From assembly GCF_032062135.1 (NCBI RefSeq), contig NC_092862.1, positions 47,180,074 to 47,244,073 on the forward strand: a stretch of 64,000 nt of DNA, written 5' to 3'. This stretch comes from Pyxicephalus adspersus (taxonomy: Eukaryota > Chordata > Amphibia > Anura > Pyxicephalidae). Within the stretch, counting starts at the first letter, position 1. Each line of letters opens with the position of its first letter. Of this stretch, positions 1 to 13,644 are shown piece after piece. Below the pieces are notes generated by a model that ran no database searches, was not told the DNA's origin, and worked only from the letters and a program-made list of their open reading frames with translations. A program made the translations under genes and the position numbers.

Positions 1-479
1 TCCTACTTTGTGGTCTTATTTTTATTATTAGTTTCTTATCTCTCCCTCTGCTGCTATTTTGTGTGCTATGAATTGCATTCAACAAAACCGACTTTTGTTC
101 CTGCTTCCTTCCCCGGCTTCCCTGTATCCCCTCGCATATACAGCCTGGATTCCAGGGTTTCCACAATAATAGGGGTGGAATCACACACAGCATATTTCTT
201 GTTAGGGGTTATTTTATCTCTGTTGTATCCTGTAGTCCCCAACTCCTGAAAGTGGAGATAAGCCATGATATGAATGGAGTTTCTTTACCTCGCAGCCATG
301 CTACACTATTTCAAATCTTTATTTGGGAACACATCCCATGGCTGGTGTTGGGTTTAGGAAATTGTAGCATATATTGTGTTTTTGTTGCTTGTGCAACTTT
401 CTTTTTTTTTTCTTTATACTTGGTTATGGTGAATCCATTTGTTTATGTATATATGTATAAGGGAAATTGCCTTACATAG
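1..479. other. No gene recognised
   Basis: AT-rich sequence with chance open frames only. No repeat, splice pair or protein family was recognised. Confidence 0.5.
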
Positions 480-867
480 TTACAAGTCAGGTTGAAAAAA
501 GACCATCAAGTTCAACCTCTAGGGAAATAAACATATACCAGATTTAAAACACTATGGACATAGTTGATCCAGAGGAAGGCAAGAAAAAAACCCTGGTACA
601 ACTTGCTATAACAGGGGAAAAAATCCTTCCTTATTCCATGAGGCAATTGGATGTTCCCTGGATCAACAGTCTCTGTTATCTTTACTTTAAAGCTTTAATA
701 CCTACCCAGTTATATTCAGTGCTTCTAGAAAAGTGTCTAGCTTTCTCTAGCAATCTGTAGTAGTTGCTGAAACTACTTCCACATTTTCACAGACCTTACA
801 GTGAAGAAACTCTTCCTTATCCAGAGCTTAAACTTCTTTTCCTCCTGCAAAGAGCGCCTCTTGTGCT

Positions 868-1456
868 TTATAACAATCTTAAGGTGAATAGTTGGGAAGA
901 GAGTTCTCTATATGGACCATTTATATATTTATACAGGGTGATCATATCCCCCCTTATACATCTCTTATCAAGGGAGAATGGATTCAGTTCAGCTAATCTC
1001 TCCTCATAGCTGGGCTCCTCCATTCCTTTTATTAATTCAGTTGCCCTTCTCTGGACTCTCTCCAATTCCACAATGTCCTTTTTGTGAACTGGTGCCCAAA
1101 ACTGAACTGCATATTTCAGATGTGGTCTGGCCAATGCATTGTACAGGGGCAGGATAATGTCTCCATCTCTGCAGTATATTCTTTTAATACAAAAAAGTAC
1201 TTTGCTAGCTTTAGATATTGCAGCTTGGCATTGCATGCTGTTATTAAGTCTATGATCTACCAGAACCCCCAGATCCTTTTTTATTTCTGACTCCCCCAAA
1301 TGTATTCCCCCCTAGACAGTATGAAGCATGCATGTTGTTAGCCCTCAAGTGTATACCTTTACATTTATTCAATGTCATTTGCCACTTGGCTGCCCAATCA
1401 AACAGTACATCCAGGTCTGCTTGTAGATTATAGACATCACGTATGGCCCAAATCAA
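868..1456 (-). pseudogene. Reverse transcriptase C-terminal fragment (LINE copy 1)
   Basis: Two overlapping minus-strand frames encode adjoining RT pieces. The 1250-1456 frame has the block DVYNLQADLDVLFDWAAKWQ just after the catalytic ADD. The 868-1299 frame has GESEIKKDLGVLVDHRL, then RPHLKYAVQFWAPVHKKDI and ELERVQRRATELIKG. Moving between frames requires a frameshift near 1290, so the domain cannot be made as one chain. Homologous blocks occur in the plus-strand LINE at 36.3-37.0 kb. Confidence 0.85.
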
Positions 1457-2734
1457 TTAAATAGTTTGGTGTCATCTGCCGACACAGAAATGGTACTTTT
1501 AATCCCAAACTCTAGTAACAGTAAAAGTCCTAACACTGATCCCTGGGGTACACCACTAAAACTTTAAGACCATTCAGAGTATGAGTCATTAATCACTACT
1601 CTCTGGATGTGGTCTTTAAACCAGTTCTCTATCCATTTACAGATTGACTTTTCTAAGCCTTTTGACCCTACCTTGCATATTACCTGTCTGTGGGGTACTG
1701 TGTCAAATGCTTTAGCAAAGTTTATATCAATAGATCAACATCATCAACTGCTACTCTACTGTCTACCTGTTTACTTACTTCCTTATAAAAAGAGAGTAAA
1801 TTTGTTTGACAACTTCGGTCTTTCTCTAATCCATGCTGACTATCACTTATCACTTAAACTCCTCTATCTGACTCTTTATCAAACTCTCCAGGATCTTTCC
1901 AACTATGGACATTAAACTTAGTTCTTCATTTTTGAAGATAGGAACCACTTGGCCTTACGGCAATCTATTGGTACCATGCCAGTGATTAAAGAGTCTCTAA
2001 AAATGAGAAAAAATGGCTTTGCAATAACTGAGCTTACCTCTTTGAGGACACGTAGATGTAATCCATCAGGTCCTGTTGCTTTGTCAACCTTATTTTGCCC
2101 AGCTGTTTCTCAGTCTTAACAATTTTGAGCCATTGTGGCTCATTTAAGGCATTGCTATTAGCAATTTGGACCTGGGCTCCATTTTTATTTTGTGTACACA
2201 GAGCTAAATAAAAGTGTTTAGTAAATCTAAATTTTTTTTATCCCCAGTTACCAACCACAAGACATCCTTTAAAGGGCCTACATGCCCGGATCTGATCTTT
2301 TTGCTATTAATATATTAACAAAAAAGGTGGGGTTTGCCTCACTTTTCTTTTGCAATCTGTCTTTCATTTTTGAAGTTTTGCACATTTTATCTCCTTTTTA
2401 CATATTTTTGTTATATTCTTTATAGTTTTCAAGTGATGAAGGTGACCCTTCATTTTCATATTTTTGAAATGCCTTTTTTCTTATTCTTTATGTTTTTTTT
2501 ACATTAGCTGTGAGCCACATATGGTTTAATTTTAGTGTCTTAAACTTATTACCATATAATTTTTTTCAGTGTGTTTGTGTAGGATATACTTTAAACATTC
2601 CCATTTCTGTTCTGTGTTCTTTCAGGACAATATTTTGTCCTAGCCCAAGTCACAGAAAGCCGTCCATAGAAAATGGAAAATTTTGTTTTTATCTTTCATG
2701 TTTTTTCCTTCCTGTTTATAGCTTTCATTAAATG

Positions 2735-3330
2735 AAATCATATTATGGTCACTGCTGCCCAGATTCTCTTTTATATGCACATTTGTTATAAGCTCTGCAT
2801 TGTTAGAAATAGGTACAGCAGAGTATCATTTCTAATTAGGGCTTCTATAAACTGTACCATAAAATTATCTTGTATTAAATTAATACAATTCTGCCTTTTT
2901 TTGTACCTGTAGTGCCATTCAATGCCAGGGTTAAAATCTCCTATTACTAAAACTATGCCAGCTTTTGCATCCCTTTCTATGCCAGTAGTTGGTTCTCTAT
3001 TTCTTCCTTAGAACTGGGGGGCCTATAGAAGACTCCAATAATTTATTGAGTATTATGCATCCCCATATTCAACTCCACCCATAAAGTCTCAATTTCATCA
3101 CTTGCTCCATCAACAATTTCTTCTTTCAGACCGACACAACCACGTTTTTGTTTGACTCTATGAAAAAGAGTTTACCCAGGAATATTGACAGCCCAGTCAT
3201 GTAAAGAACAAAGCCAGGATTCAGCAATACCATCTAAGTCATAATGCTTTCCATTAATTAAGGCTTCCAACTCCCCTATTTTGTTTGCCAGACTTCTAGC
3301 ATTGGTGAACAGGCTCTAACCATTGCTACG
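2735..3330 (-). pseudogene. APE-type endonuclease fragment (LINE copy 1)
   Basis: Across several frames on the minus strand this keeps the order expected of LINE endonucleases: an N-terminal NARSLAN block, ESWL, a GDF block and SDH. Stops and shifts separate the blocks. It is upstream of and collinear with the RT fragment of the same element. Confidence 0.65.
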
Positions 3331-3732
3331 ATTACCAGCACTGTTTGCCAAATCTTTGTGTATGTATTAGCGCTCCCTGATGTTTTTCACTCACAGTAGT
3401 CAGTCATGTATTATTTAAATCATGTTTCCTCCCTGCCATTATTATAAATCATTTCTTTTGCACAGACAGGCATGCCATAGAGAGTATAATAATTAAAGTT
3501 GAAATTCTTTTTCCCAATCTAATTAAACATGTTTGCCACAAGCTTTTTTACCTTCTAAAATTATAGAAAACACAATAAATATCATACTAGTCGTCCTTTA
3601 AACATTTGCTCCTTGGTGAATTAGTTTGGGACTTGGGCATGTATTGTATAGTGCATGTAGGTTCTGCTTCTTGGTTCAGAAATGGTGAACAGTTAGCAGA
3701 ATGTTACAGGCCAGCACTGTATCTTTTATGTT

Positions 3733-3750
3733 GGGGGGGGGGGGGGGGGG
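3733..3750. repeat. Homopolymer of 18 G
   Basis: An uninterrupted G run in unique sequence. Its length may be unreliable in the assembly. Confidence 0.95.
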
Positions 3751-4814
3751 TTGTCAGCAGAAGCTCTGGTCTAGGGGAGAAAAAAAGTATAATTTGGCCT
3801 TGATGCTATTCACCCCACCTAGGGATTGTCCTATAGTGGAGTTCAGGTTTATATGTATATGCTGTTAATAGTATGGTTTGAGCCCTCATGGCTAATACCC
3901 TTTAATCATTGGGATATTTGTATCTAATAATCATGATCATATAAGGCTCAAAGGAGTAGATGTGAGATAATAAATTATATAATATTGCTTCCTTATACTG
4001 ATAAGTATTGATATGTAACTTTCTTGTAGTAAGAAAATATGCACTTATGATATATCTATAGAACCAGAGTCCTGTTACATATTGTATATAGTGATATATA
4101 GTGGTATAAGATAATGTGTTGTCATGCTAGAAGGAAGAATGTAAACAATGCAGGGCTCGGTAACTAGAAGCTATTAATTGTGTTTCTGAAAAGCACTGCT
4201 TTGAATGACAGCTTGTTATAACGATGACATCCAGCAGTAAGAAGAGCTGTAACTCAATAAGTCAGAAAGGCAATTTAAACTAGCAAATCCGCCCTTAGAC
4301 CAAAATAAAATACAGTAATAAACTGTAAAAATATACTAACACAAACAAAACTGAACAATTAGTAACCTAACAATGTACCTTTATATCAATGTATATGCCC
4401 AAATAAAACATGGCCCCTTAAAGCACAACTTAAGGCAGACATAAATACAAAGATAAAATTCATATTTCCAAACTTTTACCTGACAGGGATTTACAATTCT
4501 GTGCAGCCAGTGACTTTCAAACGCTGCCATATATCATAGGATTACTCCATTACTTTCTAGTTGACCTAACAGTTTCCCATGCCACCCATCCATCCACTCG
4601 ACAATGAAACCCGCAATGATGATGACTTAATGTCGAAACAGGAAGCTGGAGTTAGAGAGGTGAAATGGAAAGCTGCTTTAAGTTATCACTTTTTTTAGCT
4701 GTGAAGACTTGTAAAACAATTACAAAACTTGTAATCAGGCAGGCATCACAATTCACATATATATATTTTGACACTGTATTAAAATGGAACTAAATGTAAA
4801 AATTACATTGCGGC

Positions 4815-5093
4815 CAAGCAGGTCATTTTTTGCAGAGGGGGCAAGTGATAAAATAGTGATAAAATAAAGAAACCTGCCTGATCACAATTTTTTAAATACG
4901 TCTGTCTGAGTTCCATCACGTCACACCACCATCTTCTTCTCTTCCAGAATACCTACTCTTTGGTCATCTTGATTGGCTTGGCTTAGAATGTATTTTATTT
5001 TTTAGAATTTAGAAAACAGGCAGGTAAGTATGCTTTATTGTAGAAGGGGGATCGCCTGTCCCTTTCTGCAATAAACCCCTGCCTGCTTGGAGA
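4815..5093. mobile_element. MITE with CCAAGCAGG inverted ends (~280 bp)
   Basis: Left end GCGGCCAAGCAGGTC, right end CCCTGCCTGCTTGG. Inverted similarity extends about 70 bp inward (TTGCAGAGGGGGCAAG versus the complement of GGGATCGCCTGTCCC). Further pieces of the family: 37795-37860 and 62757-62955. Confidence 0.6.
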
Positions 5094-8000
5094 TTTTGCA
5101 AGAACTATATTCCACTCTAACCACAATACCTAAAGTCATGCACATAAAGCAACCTTTTAAAATACCCTAAAATATTTTAAACTTCCTCTCTCTTTGAAGC
5201 ATATTTTGTGTGTAACTATGGGGTGGAAAAGTTGTCAAATAGAATGTTGTGTGCTTAAAAATTGTCCAATAGCTTACTAAAATCCCAGAAGGTAATATGT
5301 ACCTGGGAGCTCCTGCTGTATGAATCCAGGGCACTTTACAAAGAGAAATAATATGTCATTGTTTAAAATCCCTTTTTAAACAAAGAAATGTTTCAAATGC
5401 TAGCACAGAGATTCAAGAAAACAGTAGATCAATAAAAAAAACTCCCCAGCTTCAAATATATTATTCAGTACAATATTTTAAAGTATTGTGGAATAGTTAC
5501 AATATATAAACTAAAGTACAATAAAAAAAATATCCAGCTGCTGTTCTAGATATAGCTCCAGTTAGCACAGCACCCTAATCTCACTAAATTGATGGTGAAG
5601 TCATGGGAACAATCTTTCCGCACTGCATGTTTGCATACTGCATTGCAGGCAGCCAAGAATTTGTGACTCAAAAATCTTTATTGCGTCAGATAAGTGCTCT
5701 CTGCAGGCTCTGGGTTATTGTAGCAAAGAAGAAACATGCAAAAAATGTAGAAAATGCCTTTATTTAAAAATGTTGGTTACAATGTTACGAACGTAAATAA
5801 AAGAATAAATCTTTGAATATATTTTAGAATAAAAGTATTTACTCATCAATAGATTTTCTCACTATTTTTCATGTGATACACTGAATTGTTAAAGAATTGT
5901 TAACTTAAAGAGCAGCTGAAGTCACAGAAATAGAAATTGAGTCAGATAGAAGACATAGTCATAAAAACCTCAATTTTTTGTATTATTTCTGCTTTCCTAT
6001 TATATTTGTTGTACAGTTTCTATACATATGACTGCACAGTCTAATAACAGAGTTTGAGAGTGTTGCTCAGTGCATCCTAAAATCTAAGAGACCTGGTCAG
6101 ACACATATTTGTGATGTGGATTGGCTTTTTGTTATCTATAAAACCAAAAAGCACAGGAGTGGGTGCAGGAAGCACATTTTCAAGTATCTTAAGGCATTTC
6201 CAAGTGAACACAAATTGAAAATCATAACATGACAGTTTGTAAGTCAATAAAGAGGTGCAACACTTTCATTAATATTGTTTAAAGCAGATCCTTATAACAT
6301 GCACACTTGACAAATCCTTAATACAGGTTTGGAAATAGTTGTTATTAAAACATAAACATAATAACCATTTTTATGCATAACTGTTCTATCTCAAATAATC
6401 ATAAATTTAGATTCTAATAGACAAAGGATATAGTATGAATAAAAATAAAAATAAATACTTAGGTCATCCCTTATCATAAAGAGCTAACTTAGAACTGTCT
6501 GATACCTAAAGATCACTAGACATTATTTGAATAGTGGATTAGTGTTACAAAACAGGAATAAGTATATGAGAATCTGGTAATGTGTTTCCATACAATCCAG
6601 TCTCTGTGTAGGGTTAGTTTAAAGAGGCATAACCTAAAGTACTAGAATCTACCAAAAGATCAGGTATGCACATTTGTGATCACCAAACTCAATTGCCTTA
6701 CTATATACCAGCTCTCAGTACTGCTGTAACAAGCACTGCTATTTTCTATCTAGTACTAAAACACTTCCATGTCTGTAGGCTAGAGCCAGCAAAAGTCTAC
6801 ATTCACATGATCTGGCTTTTCCTCCCACTATCCCATCTGATAGTACCTGTGCACTGAGGCATAGAAGTCTTATATTGCATTTTCTCTCTCTCATGTAACA
6901 TTCTATGAAATTATTTTTGGGAGGTTTTAGTGGACTGCGAACAGAGCAAATTTTTTACAATCTGAAATTTTCAGCATTTTACACACAGATTAAACAAACC
7001 TGTACATAAATATCCTACTAATGAAACTTTTACATTACTGATATTTCTGTCTTCAAGTTATTAACTGCCTTCAAAATTCCAGACAGTAAGAGTTTTGTAA
7101 AAGTCACAAGAGTCAATATATTTCTCCGAAGTCCCAAGAAATCTTCAGTGTCTAAAGCACAGATTATTTCCACAATCTTGGCCGGACAGGATCAACCTGA
7201 ACAAAGGAGAGTGAGAAAGTGAACCAATACCTTGAAGATATTCACATATATTTCTGATTCCCTGTTTCTGTTTTATAGACCATTCGTGGTAATGGTTTAC
7301 TGTATTATGTACGGCATGAACAAAACCAGGTCACTTGAGCCTGCGAGGCTCTTACTGTACATTCAAATAACATTATTTTTTAAACTACATAAAGATTGTT
7401 ACACATCTTGACTGGTCCTAGAAATATCGACATTTTCATATAAAAAGTAGGTCACATTCTAAATTCACCTTATACAGTAAATGCCTCTTTAAATGTTTAA
7501 TTATTCATGGTTTCAATATTTTATTTAAAACACATCTCTAAGTGTACTTAAAAAGAAAATAATTCATCATGTAGAGAAAATACATATATTCATATCCAGA
7601 ATCCAGCTAACAGTAAAACTCTATTTTAGTTTTGAATATAATGGTGAAATATTAGAACCTTTGTATGTTTTTTTTTTGCATTGACTTTATTGAGATTTTC
7701 CCTCTTTTTCACATCTGTATAACAAATAAAATAAAAGTCATTAAAGGGGAAAGAATGTGCATACAGGAATAAAAGCTTTACGGATGATCCCCTTTTAGAA
7801 AGGAAATAAACTGTTGAATCTGTGACAACTGGGTAAAGGGCTAGTCACCAGTATTGCCACTTTTCTTGTTACTGATTTGCCATAACTATTTTCTGCATGG
7901 GTCTCTGTATGAAGGTGGCCATTGGTGAAGGTAGTGGTTTGCTTTCTCACACCACAGCCTCCAGCAAGGGGACAGTGAGAAGCACAGTAATAACATCACC

Positions 8001-9179
8001 AAATCTAACTCCAAAACTCCTGAGGATGAGATTCAGTGGCAGCACTGACCTAAATTGTACACTTAAGATATTCGGCTGCAGGTACGGGAGTGCCAAGGCA
8101 CCCTTGCATACCGGGAAGTGCAGGGCTATTTTTCAGAAGGAACTCCCGACAGAATATGCATTTTTTGGAGTACATTTGTACTTGTGAGTTTAGCTACATT
8201 AAAAATGTTTCTGTGTTTCCCCCTAATATTGATTATATATCTATTTCTTTACCTCTCTGATCTCCAGAGACTGGAGCAAAAAATGAGAAGAAAGCTTCAT
8301 TCTGAGTATAGGATATGAAAATGTGACAAAGCAACAAAATCATATTTGTGTGGATTTGAACTTTATTTTGTCCGATTCCCTAAATGTTGCTAAAACATCC
8401 AATCTGATTTTTTTTATCACATACTTGAAACAGAGATATTATTTGCTCACTGTGTAACAGGAGAAGCCCAACATACACATATACTAAACAACTGGCTATT
8501 TAGCAGCCTAGGTCGGATGTGCTCTTAAAAATAGTGTAACACAAATTTTGGCGCCTGTAACAAGAAGAGAAATCTTTTTCAGGTAAGTTTGTGCTTTTGC
8601 CCCCTTCTTAAAATGACCCTCCCACACATAAAAAACCTGCCAAAAAATCTCTACGGTATAATAAAGAATTTAAAGTACTTTTTTCCAAACAATATCCTCA
8701 ATTGCAGCAGGTTTGCTGCTTTCTGACTGTGGCAGGTTTTCAGCAAATACAGGTACGTTTTTCCCTGATGCATGCTGTGGTTTCTCCCACCAGCAAGTAC
8801 ATTCTGTAGCCAGTGAGACAAAATCCAGTAAATGATCCTAAAATGTGTTTTTTTTCAATGTGCTGAAAGGGCCATTAGAGCCATGTGTCCTGGTAACATG
8901 CCATAATGCACAAAACCAGAATGTTGAGCAACACCACACACAGAAACATTTGGTGGTGTGGGGCATTTGGTTGTGTGGTGCATTAAAAAAGGTCTAGTAT
9001 CATTCATTTTAAGTGATGACTTGATGAATGCATGTTAACACACATCTATTTATCTAAATCAGCCTTTAGAGTAAGGTTCAGCCAATGCTAGTATTGTTTT
9101 TTGTTACAATAGAATTAAATATATAGCATGAAAGTGTTAGCAATACACAAAAAGAAAGACAATTCACTCAGTAGATTTA

Positions 9180-9182
<3 letters not shown>

Positions 9183-9232
<50 letters not shown>
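9183..9232. repeat. (AT)n(GT)n compound microsatellite
   Basis: About 36 bp of AT dinucleotides followed by 14 bp of GT. Confidence 0.95.
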
Positions 9233-9678
9233 TTTTTAAATAATGTTATTTGAAAAGAAAAACATTTGTCATAGCAGCTGTTAATAAGACCATAATGGTA
9301 ACACCAATGAATATTTTGATTGCAGAAGATTAGAATGTGCGCTGTGCTTTGTTAATAGAACAGTGGGTGTGTTGAGAACTGACACTGTAACAATTTAGGT
9401 CTATAAAGTTACAAACACTCATAATTTATCCATAAAAATGAAGCTTTGCAGTGCAACAAGGAAACCGAAAAAGGAGAAAGAAGTTATATTGGGAATCTCT
9501 TAGGTAATGCTTGATAACACCCATAAACTAAGCCAGACAGTTAAAACTTTTTCAGTCAAACTTAACTTTGCTCTGTTCATGTATGCCAAAACAAGAAATA
9601 TATATAGCCTTTTTTTCACCCTGACTGCTCTTTTAAGATCCTAGGAACTAGGAAAATACCTAAATGGAATGTCTAGGC

Positions 9679-9986
9679 CAGCCTTTCTCTACCTTTTTTT
9701 TAACATGGAGGTACCCTTGAAATACCTTTTGGGACTTCAGGGAACCCCTGCTATAATTACTATATCCACAGCTCACAGTACATTAGTGTGGTGATCAGTA
9801 GGAAGAATGCCTCTTACATTGCTGGCTATTAGGAAGAATATCACCCTTACAGATACTGTAGCTATGAAGATCATTGGTGTCAATTGTAACTGACCTGGGA
9901 GGCACAGATTACTCATTGCTCAGGGAACCCCTAGCAGCCTCTGGATGAACCCTAGGAATCCACAGAACCCTGGTTGAGAAACAGTG
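9679..9986. mobile_element. hAT-type non-autonomous element, family 1, copy A (308 bp)
   Basis: Ends CAGCCTTTCTCTACC and GGTTGAGAAACAGTG form imperfect inverted repeats. It is flanked by GTCTAGGC (9671-9678) and GTCTATGC (9987-9994), an 8-bp duplication with one mismatch, the hAT hallmark. There is no coding capacity. Relatives lie at 45595-45897 and 61494-61761 in the opposite orientation. Confidence 0.8.
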
Positions 9987-9994
9987 GTCTATGC

Positions 9995-10315
9995 CAGTGT
10001 TTTTCAACTTTTTTGAGCCACGGCACATTTTTTTACATTGAAAAAATCCTGCGGCACACCACAAATCAAAAATGTTACAAAATGACACTCTGTAGCTAAT
10101 TCTTTTGTCTCTAAGAATGAACAAGAAAACTATGTTACCTACTGCCACCCACTGACATGGAAGAGTATTACATTACTCTGCCAGTCACTACAGCACAGAC
10201 ACTCGACAATGGTAATTGGATAATTTCCCACGGTACACCAAATAATTTCCCACGGTACACCAAAGATCCCTCATGGCACACTAGTGTGCCGCGGCACAGT
10301 GGTTGAAAATCACTG
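9995..10315. mobile_element. hAT-type non-autonomous element, family 2 (321 bp)
   Basis: Inverted ends CAGTGTTTTTCAAC and GTTGAAAATCACTG. Flanked by perfect 8-bp duplications GTCTATGC at 9987-9994 and 10316-10323. It contains an internal direct duplication of ATAATTTCCCACGGTACACC near 10225-10262. It abuts family-1 copy A through a shared target-site copy. Confidence 0.85.
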
Positions 10316-10323
10316 GTCTATGC

Positions 10324-11829
10324 AATGGGGAGAATGCCAGTGGTTGGTGCAGCCCTATAACATAAGGTCCCCATTTCGGTTTAAGTCTTAGGTAAAACAA
10401 CATGATGGCTGAAAAACATTCTTAGGAAGGGGGCATTGAATCTGTTCTGTAGCTAGTCTAGTTTGGTCATTTTGATTTTTTGCTTTTTGAAACAGGATGT
10501 CCAGTATGACAAAACCTATTAATGTTTCAAGACATTCATATATAACCATTCAAAAACATAATGGCAGCATGTCTGTTTTGTTCTCCCTCAATATATCATT
10601 CTCCGATGGGAAACTGTAGGGGACTGTAAGTGTTCATCCAGCAGTTAACAAGCTGAGAAAACACGGTTATATAAAACTAGATTTCTTGTGCAGGGTGGTA
10701 CTGGGGTTTTGCTTCCACCACATCTGGAGAAAGATTTTCAGCATAGCTGAGTGTGTATTGCTAGGGGTATGACTCTATATATGTCTATATATATCTACTA
10801 TATGTTATTTCCATTTTTTAATGGCCATAACCATTGGGTGGGTAAGGATGAAAATTCTGGAGGGAATACTTAAATATGTACCAATATATTATATGTTAAT
10901 GAAGCCTCTGAAGAGAAGCTTACACATCTCTTTAACACACATTACATAATTCCTGTTTTTTTTTTTTTTTTAACTGTAATCGTGAACAATATGAACGATT
11001 ATATTTATGACGCAGACTGTCAAGAACATTAACACAGATGGTTTTTCCACTTTCTTTAGCAAGCCAATCTGTCCTTTAAAATTAGCATGCTCAAACTGTT
11101 TACAGGTAGGGAAGACCAAAAACAGCGCCAGTTTCCATACTTATTATTAATGGTTATATCTAAATTAGCGGATTTCTTTCCAACAGGCTCATAGGCAACC
11201 TTCAAAATTTGAGATACATGTTTTAATTTTGCCAAGTTTAGTCAATGCTAAAAAAACGGCTATGGTGGCTAGGTTATGGTAGCACAAAATCAAGGCAGGG
11301 TGGATAAATTAGTAAGTATTAACTGTCTAATTGTTCATTCTTTTTCTAATGCTTGCCTAGCAACAGCAACCTGTCCATGGAAAAAGACTGCAGATAAAGA
11401 CTTTGCTCTCTGTGCAAAAGTAGTGGTCTCTGTACATTGGTCAGACGCAGCTTCTTCTTTTGTGCTAACTGACTTTGTGCCTTATTCTTTGCATGCATAA
11501 AATTCAAAAACTTCTTCTTCACCCTTCCTTGTGTTTAAACAGAAGACTATCAGAATCTCTATTTGTGAAACTTTAATCACCCACAAAATCAGCCCGATAT
11601 TAGGAGGGGATAGGAATTAAATACAAACAGAAATATGTATACACAGCAATTTCAAAAAGGAAGTACATCCTTTAGATATTGTAGACTTTTTCAACAATTC
11701 ACTTTGAACAGGCAAACATTGGTACCTTATTTAAACAGTGCCTTGAAATAAAGGTGATATGCTTGAATAAAAACACAAAAGAAAGTATGCAATTCGAATA
11801 ATTTATTTAATAAAATGTAATGTATATCT
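10324..11829. other. AT-rich intergenic DNA
   Basis: No coding signature or repeat family recognised. The short frame at 11276-11500 has no recognisable domain. Confidence 0.45.
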
Positions 11830-12440
11830 GCTCTGTGGAAAGCTAGGTGCACCCTCAGCCTCAGAAGCTGGTACACCCCACTTTAGCAGAAATTATTTAT
11901 TGTCTTTTGTATAAATGTCCACCAGTATCTGGCAATTTTTTTCAGCTTGCAAAATGTCATACTTTCAAGATAATTGTGGGTAGATTTGGATGAACTGCCT
12001 GATCCCCAAAAATCCCCATTGAAAGGAAATCTGATTTAACTATTTCTTGGTGTATTGGCTAGTTTTGTACAGACCATTATTGTGTTAAAAGATTTATTTC
12101 TGGTTCAACAAATGACCTTGCATTCTAACAAACCACATTTTGATAGGATCACTGCAAGCTGTCCAAGCCCCGAAGCAACAAAGCAATTGAAAACTATAAC
12201 ATTTCCACCTCCATGCTTTACATTTGATATGTTTTTTGTCCAGACATGCCATCCTTGCACACCTTGCATGCAGGTAAATTGGTATAATTTCTTTTGGACT
12301 GTAGATATGTGACAACTGTTGCAAGTTACCTGTACATTCCACAGTGACATTTTGTAGTTTTTGGAAACAAATTTTTAGGAAAACTTGGCAGTTGTTTGAA
12401 ATTGCCACTTGTAAATTATTTTCTTTACAGTGGAATGACT
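11830..12440 (-). pseudogene. Tc1-type transposase fossil
   Basis: On the minus strand the 12105-12350 frame contains KHGGGNVIVFNCFVASGLG followed by QLAVI, the characteristic central block of Tc1 transposases. Further along the same strand comes NNGLYKTSQYTKK, which resembles the DNDPKHTS region. Stops and frameshifts separate the blocks. It does not closely resemble the plus-strand Tc1 copies at 34.7 and 63 kb, so it seems to be a different or older Tc1 lineage. Edges are approximate. Confidence 0.65.
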
Positions 12441-13644
12441 ATTTTAAATAATTATGACAATGCTTGAATCCCTAGCCAGATCAATAGGCACCAATTTCTA
12501 TCTGAGGGCCTTGGAGAGCTCTTTTGATCTTGGTATAATGATACCTAGCATGTCAATAGCAAATAAAATATCAGGCCCTGGATATTCAGAGTTAAAATAT
12601 TGATTTTTAGGCAGGTTAGGTAAAAACCCTCATAGATTTTAGGTTACAGTAAAAGTAGGGATCATCTTATCCAAGTGAGAAATCTGCATTTTCATTGAAT
12701 ATAGAAATAAATTATGTCAACTGTATATGTCATTTGCATATTACATTTATCTTTAGGCACTGTTGAAATCAATACATATACTAGATACACATATGCTTCA
12801 TTTACATGTATTCATTGCTTAAAGGCCATCTTACAAAAGTATTAGATTATTAAAAGGGAAATATGTTTCACTTAATTGCATTAGAAACAGTACATGAATG
12901 AGCATGCCGACTCATAAATATACATGACAAACATGCATGACATTTAAAATGAAACATTAAATATATACTAAATTCTTCATACTTTTATGAATTCTAATAC
13001 TCTTTTTAATTACTGACACATCAGAAATTAAAATAGAATTATTTTATTTGTAGGAGTAGGTGAGAATTTCAGCATGCTAAATGCATAGAATTTGCAAACT
13101 GGCATATACTAATCGAAATAAAGTGTGTTGTTATCATAAGGCACAGCATGGTCAGTGCTGAATCACCAAAGAACACTGAGAATACAGTATATGCACAGTA
13201 ACCTAACATAAAAAATAGCAAGCCTGTGAGTTTTATACTCCAGTTACTACACCAAATCTTAGTGAGATACAGTCATCAATCTGAGACTGGAAGAATTGTT
13301 AATCAAAAACAATTTTTTTTAACAAGCTAGGATGCTTACTGATGATTTTACTTAATCTAATAAAGGTAAAATAAATTTTATTTGATAAATTAATGTGTTT
13401 GCTTAACTTAATTCAAAACTTCAGCCACCATCCTTTGGTAGTATAAATCTTGCTATTTAACATTTCCATAATTAATTATTAAAAATAGCAGACAAATCCT
13501 TTTTCCCTCAGGTCCCATATGGCTCTGTGCTGCTTTTCATTCTCAAACCCTTCCTTAAATAGAAAATAACACAGTTCTGGTGGAGTCATGTGATGGCAGA
13601 TGTTGTGCTACAGCAGTGATGTAGCTGATGCTTGTAAACTATCT
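12441..13644. other. AT-rich intergenic DNA
   Basis: Nothing recognised beyond short A/T runs. Confidence 0.5.

Larger units (their letters stand above)
480..3560 (-). mobile_element. CR1/L2-group non-LTR retrotransposon, decayed, nearly complete ORF2 region
   Basis: Read on the minus strand, the order is endonuclease, then reverse transcriptase, then 3' end. Endonuclease blocks seen across frames: NARSLANKIGELEA (about 3270-3310), ESWL (about 3210), a GDF block (about 2925-2942) and SDH (about 2739-2753). The RT part has SV-ADD (about 1466-1486) and an RPHLKYAVQFW / ELERVQRRA tail typical of the group. The 3' end near 480 closes with TAACTATGTAA. The reading frame is broken by many frameshifts and stops, so it is dead. 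The 5' end is approximate and no ORF1 was seen. A second copy lies at 35.2-37.4 kb on the plus strand. Confidence 0.85.
3561..9670. other. AT-rich intergenic DNA
   Basis: Apart from the G run, the MITE at 4815 and the AT/GT repeat, no gene seen. A GCAGGTACGGG / GGAAGTGCAGGGC patch near 8080-8125 and a CAGGTAAGTTTGTGC phrase near 8580 look repeat-derived but could not be assigned. Confidence 0.5.
9671..10323. repeat. Three copies of an 8-bp target duplication spacing two hAT elements
   Basis: GTCTAGGC (9671-9678), GTCTATGC (9987-9994) and GTCTATGC (10316-10323) bracket and separate the two elements. The simplest reading is that the second element landed exactly in the downstream target duplication of the first. 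Confidence 0.75.

Noticed and set aside
8540..8620. Fragment of the CCAAGCAGG MITE family
   Set aside because: Only CAGGTAAGTTTGTGC and a nearby C-rich run match, which is below what I would accept by eye.
12055..12312. Plus-strand 85-codon frame as a gene
   Set aside because: It is the antisense shadow of the Tc1 transposase fossil.
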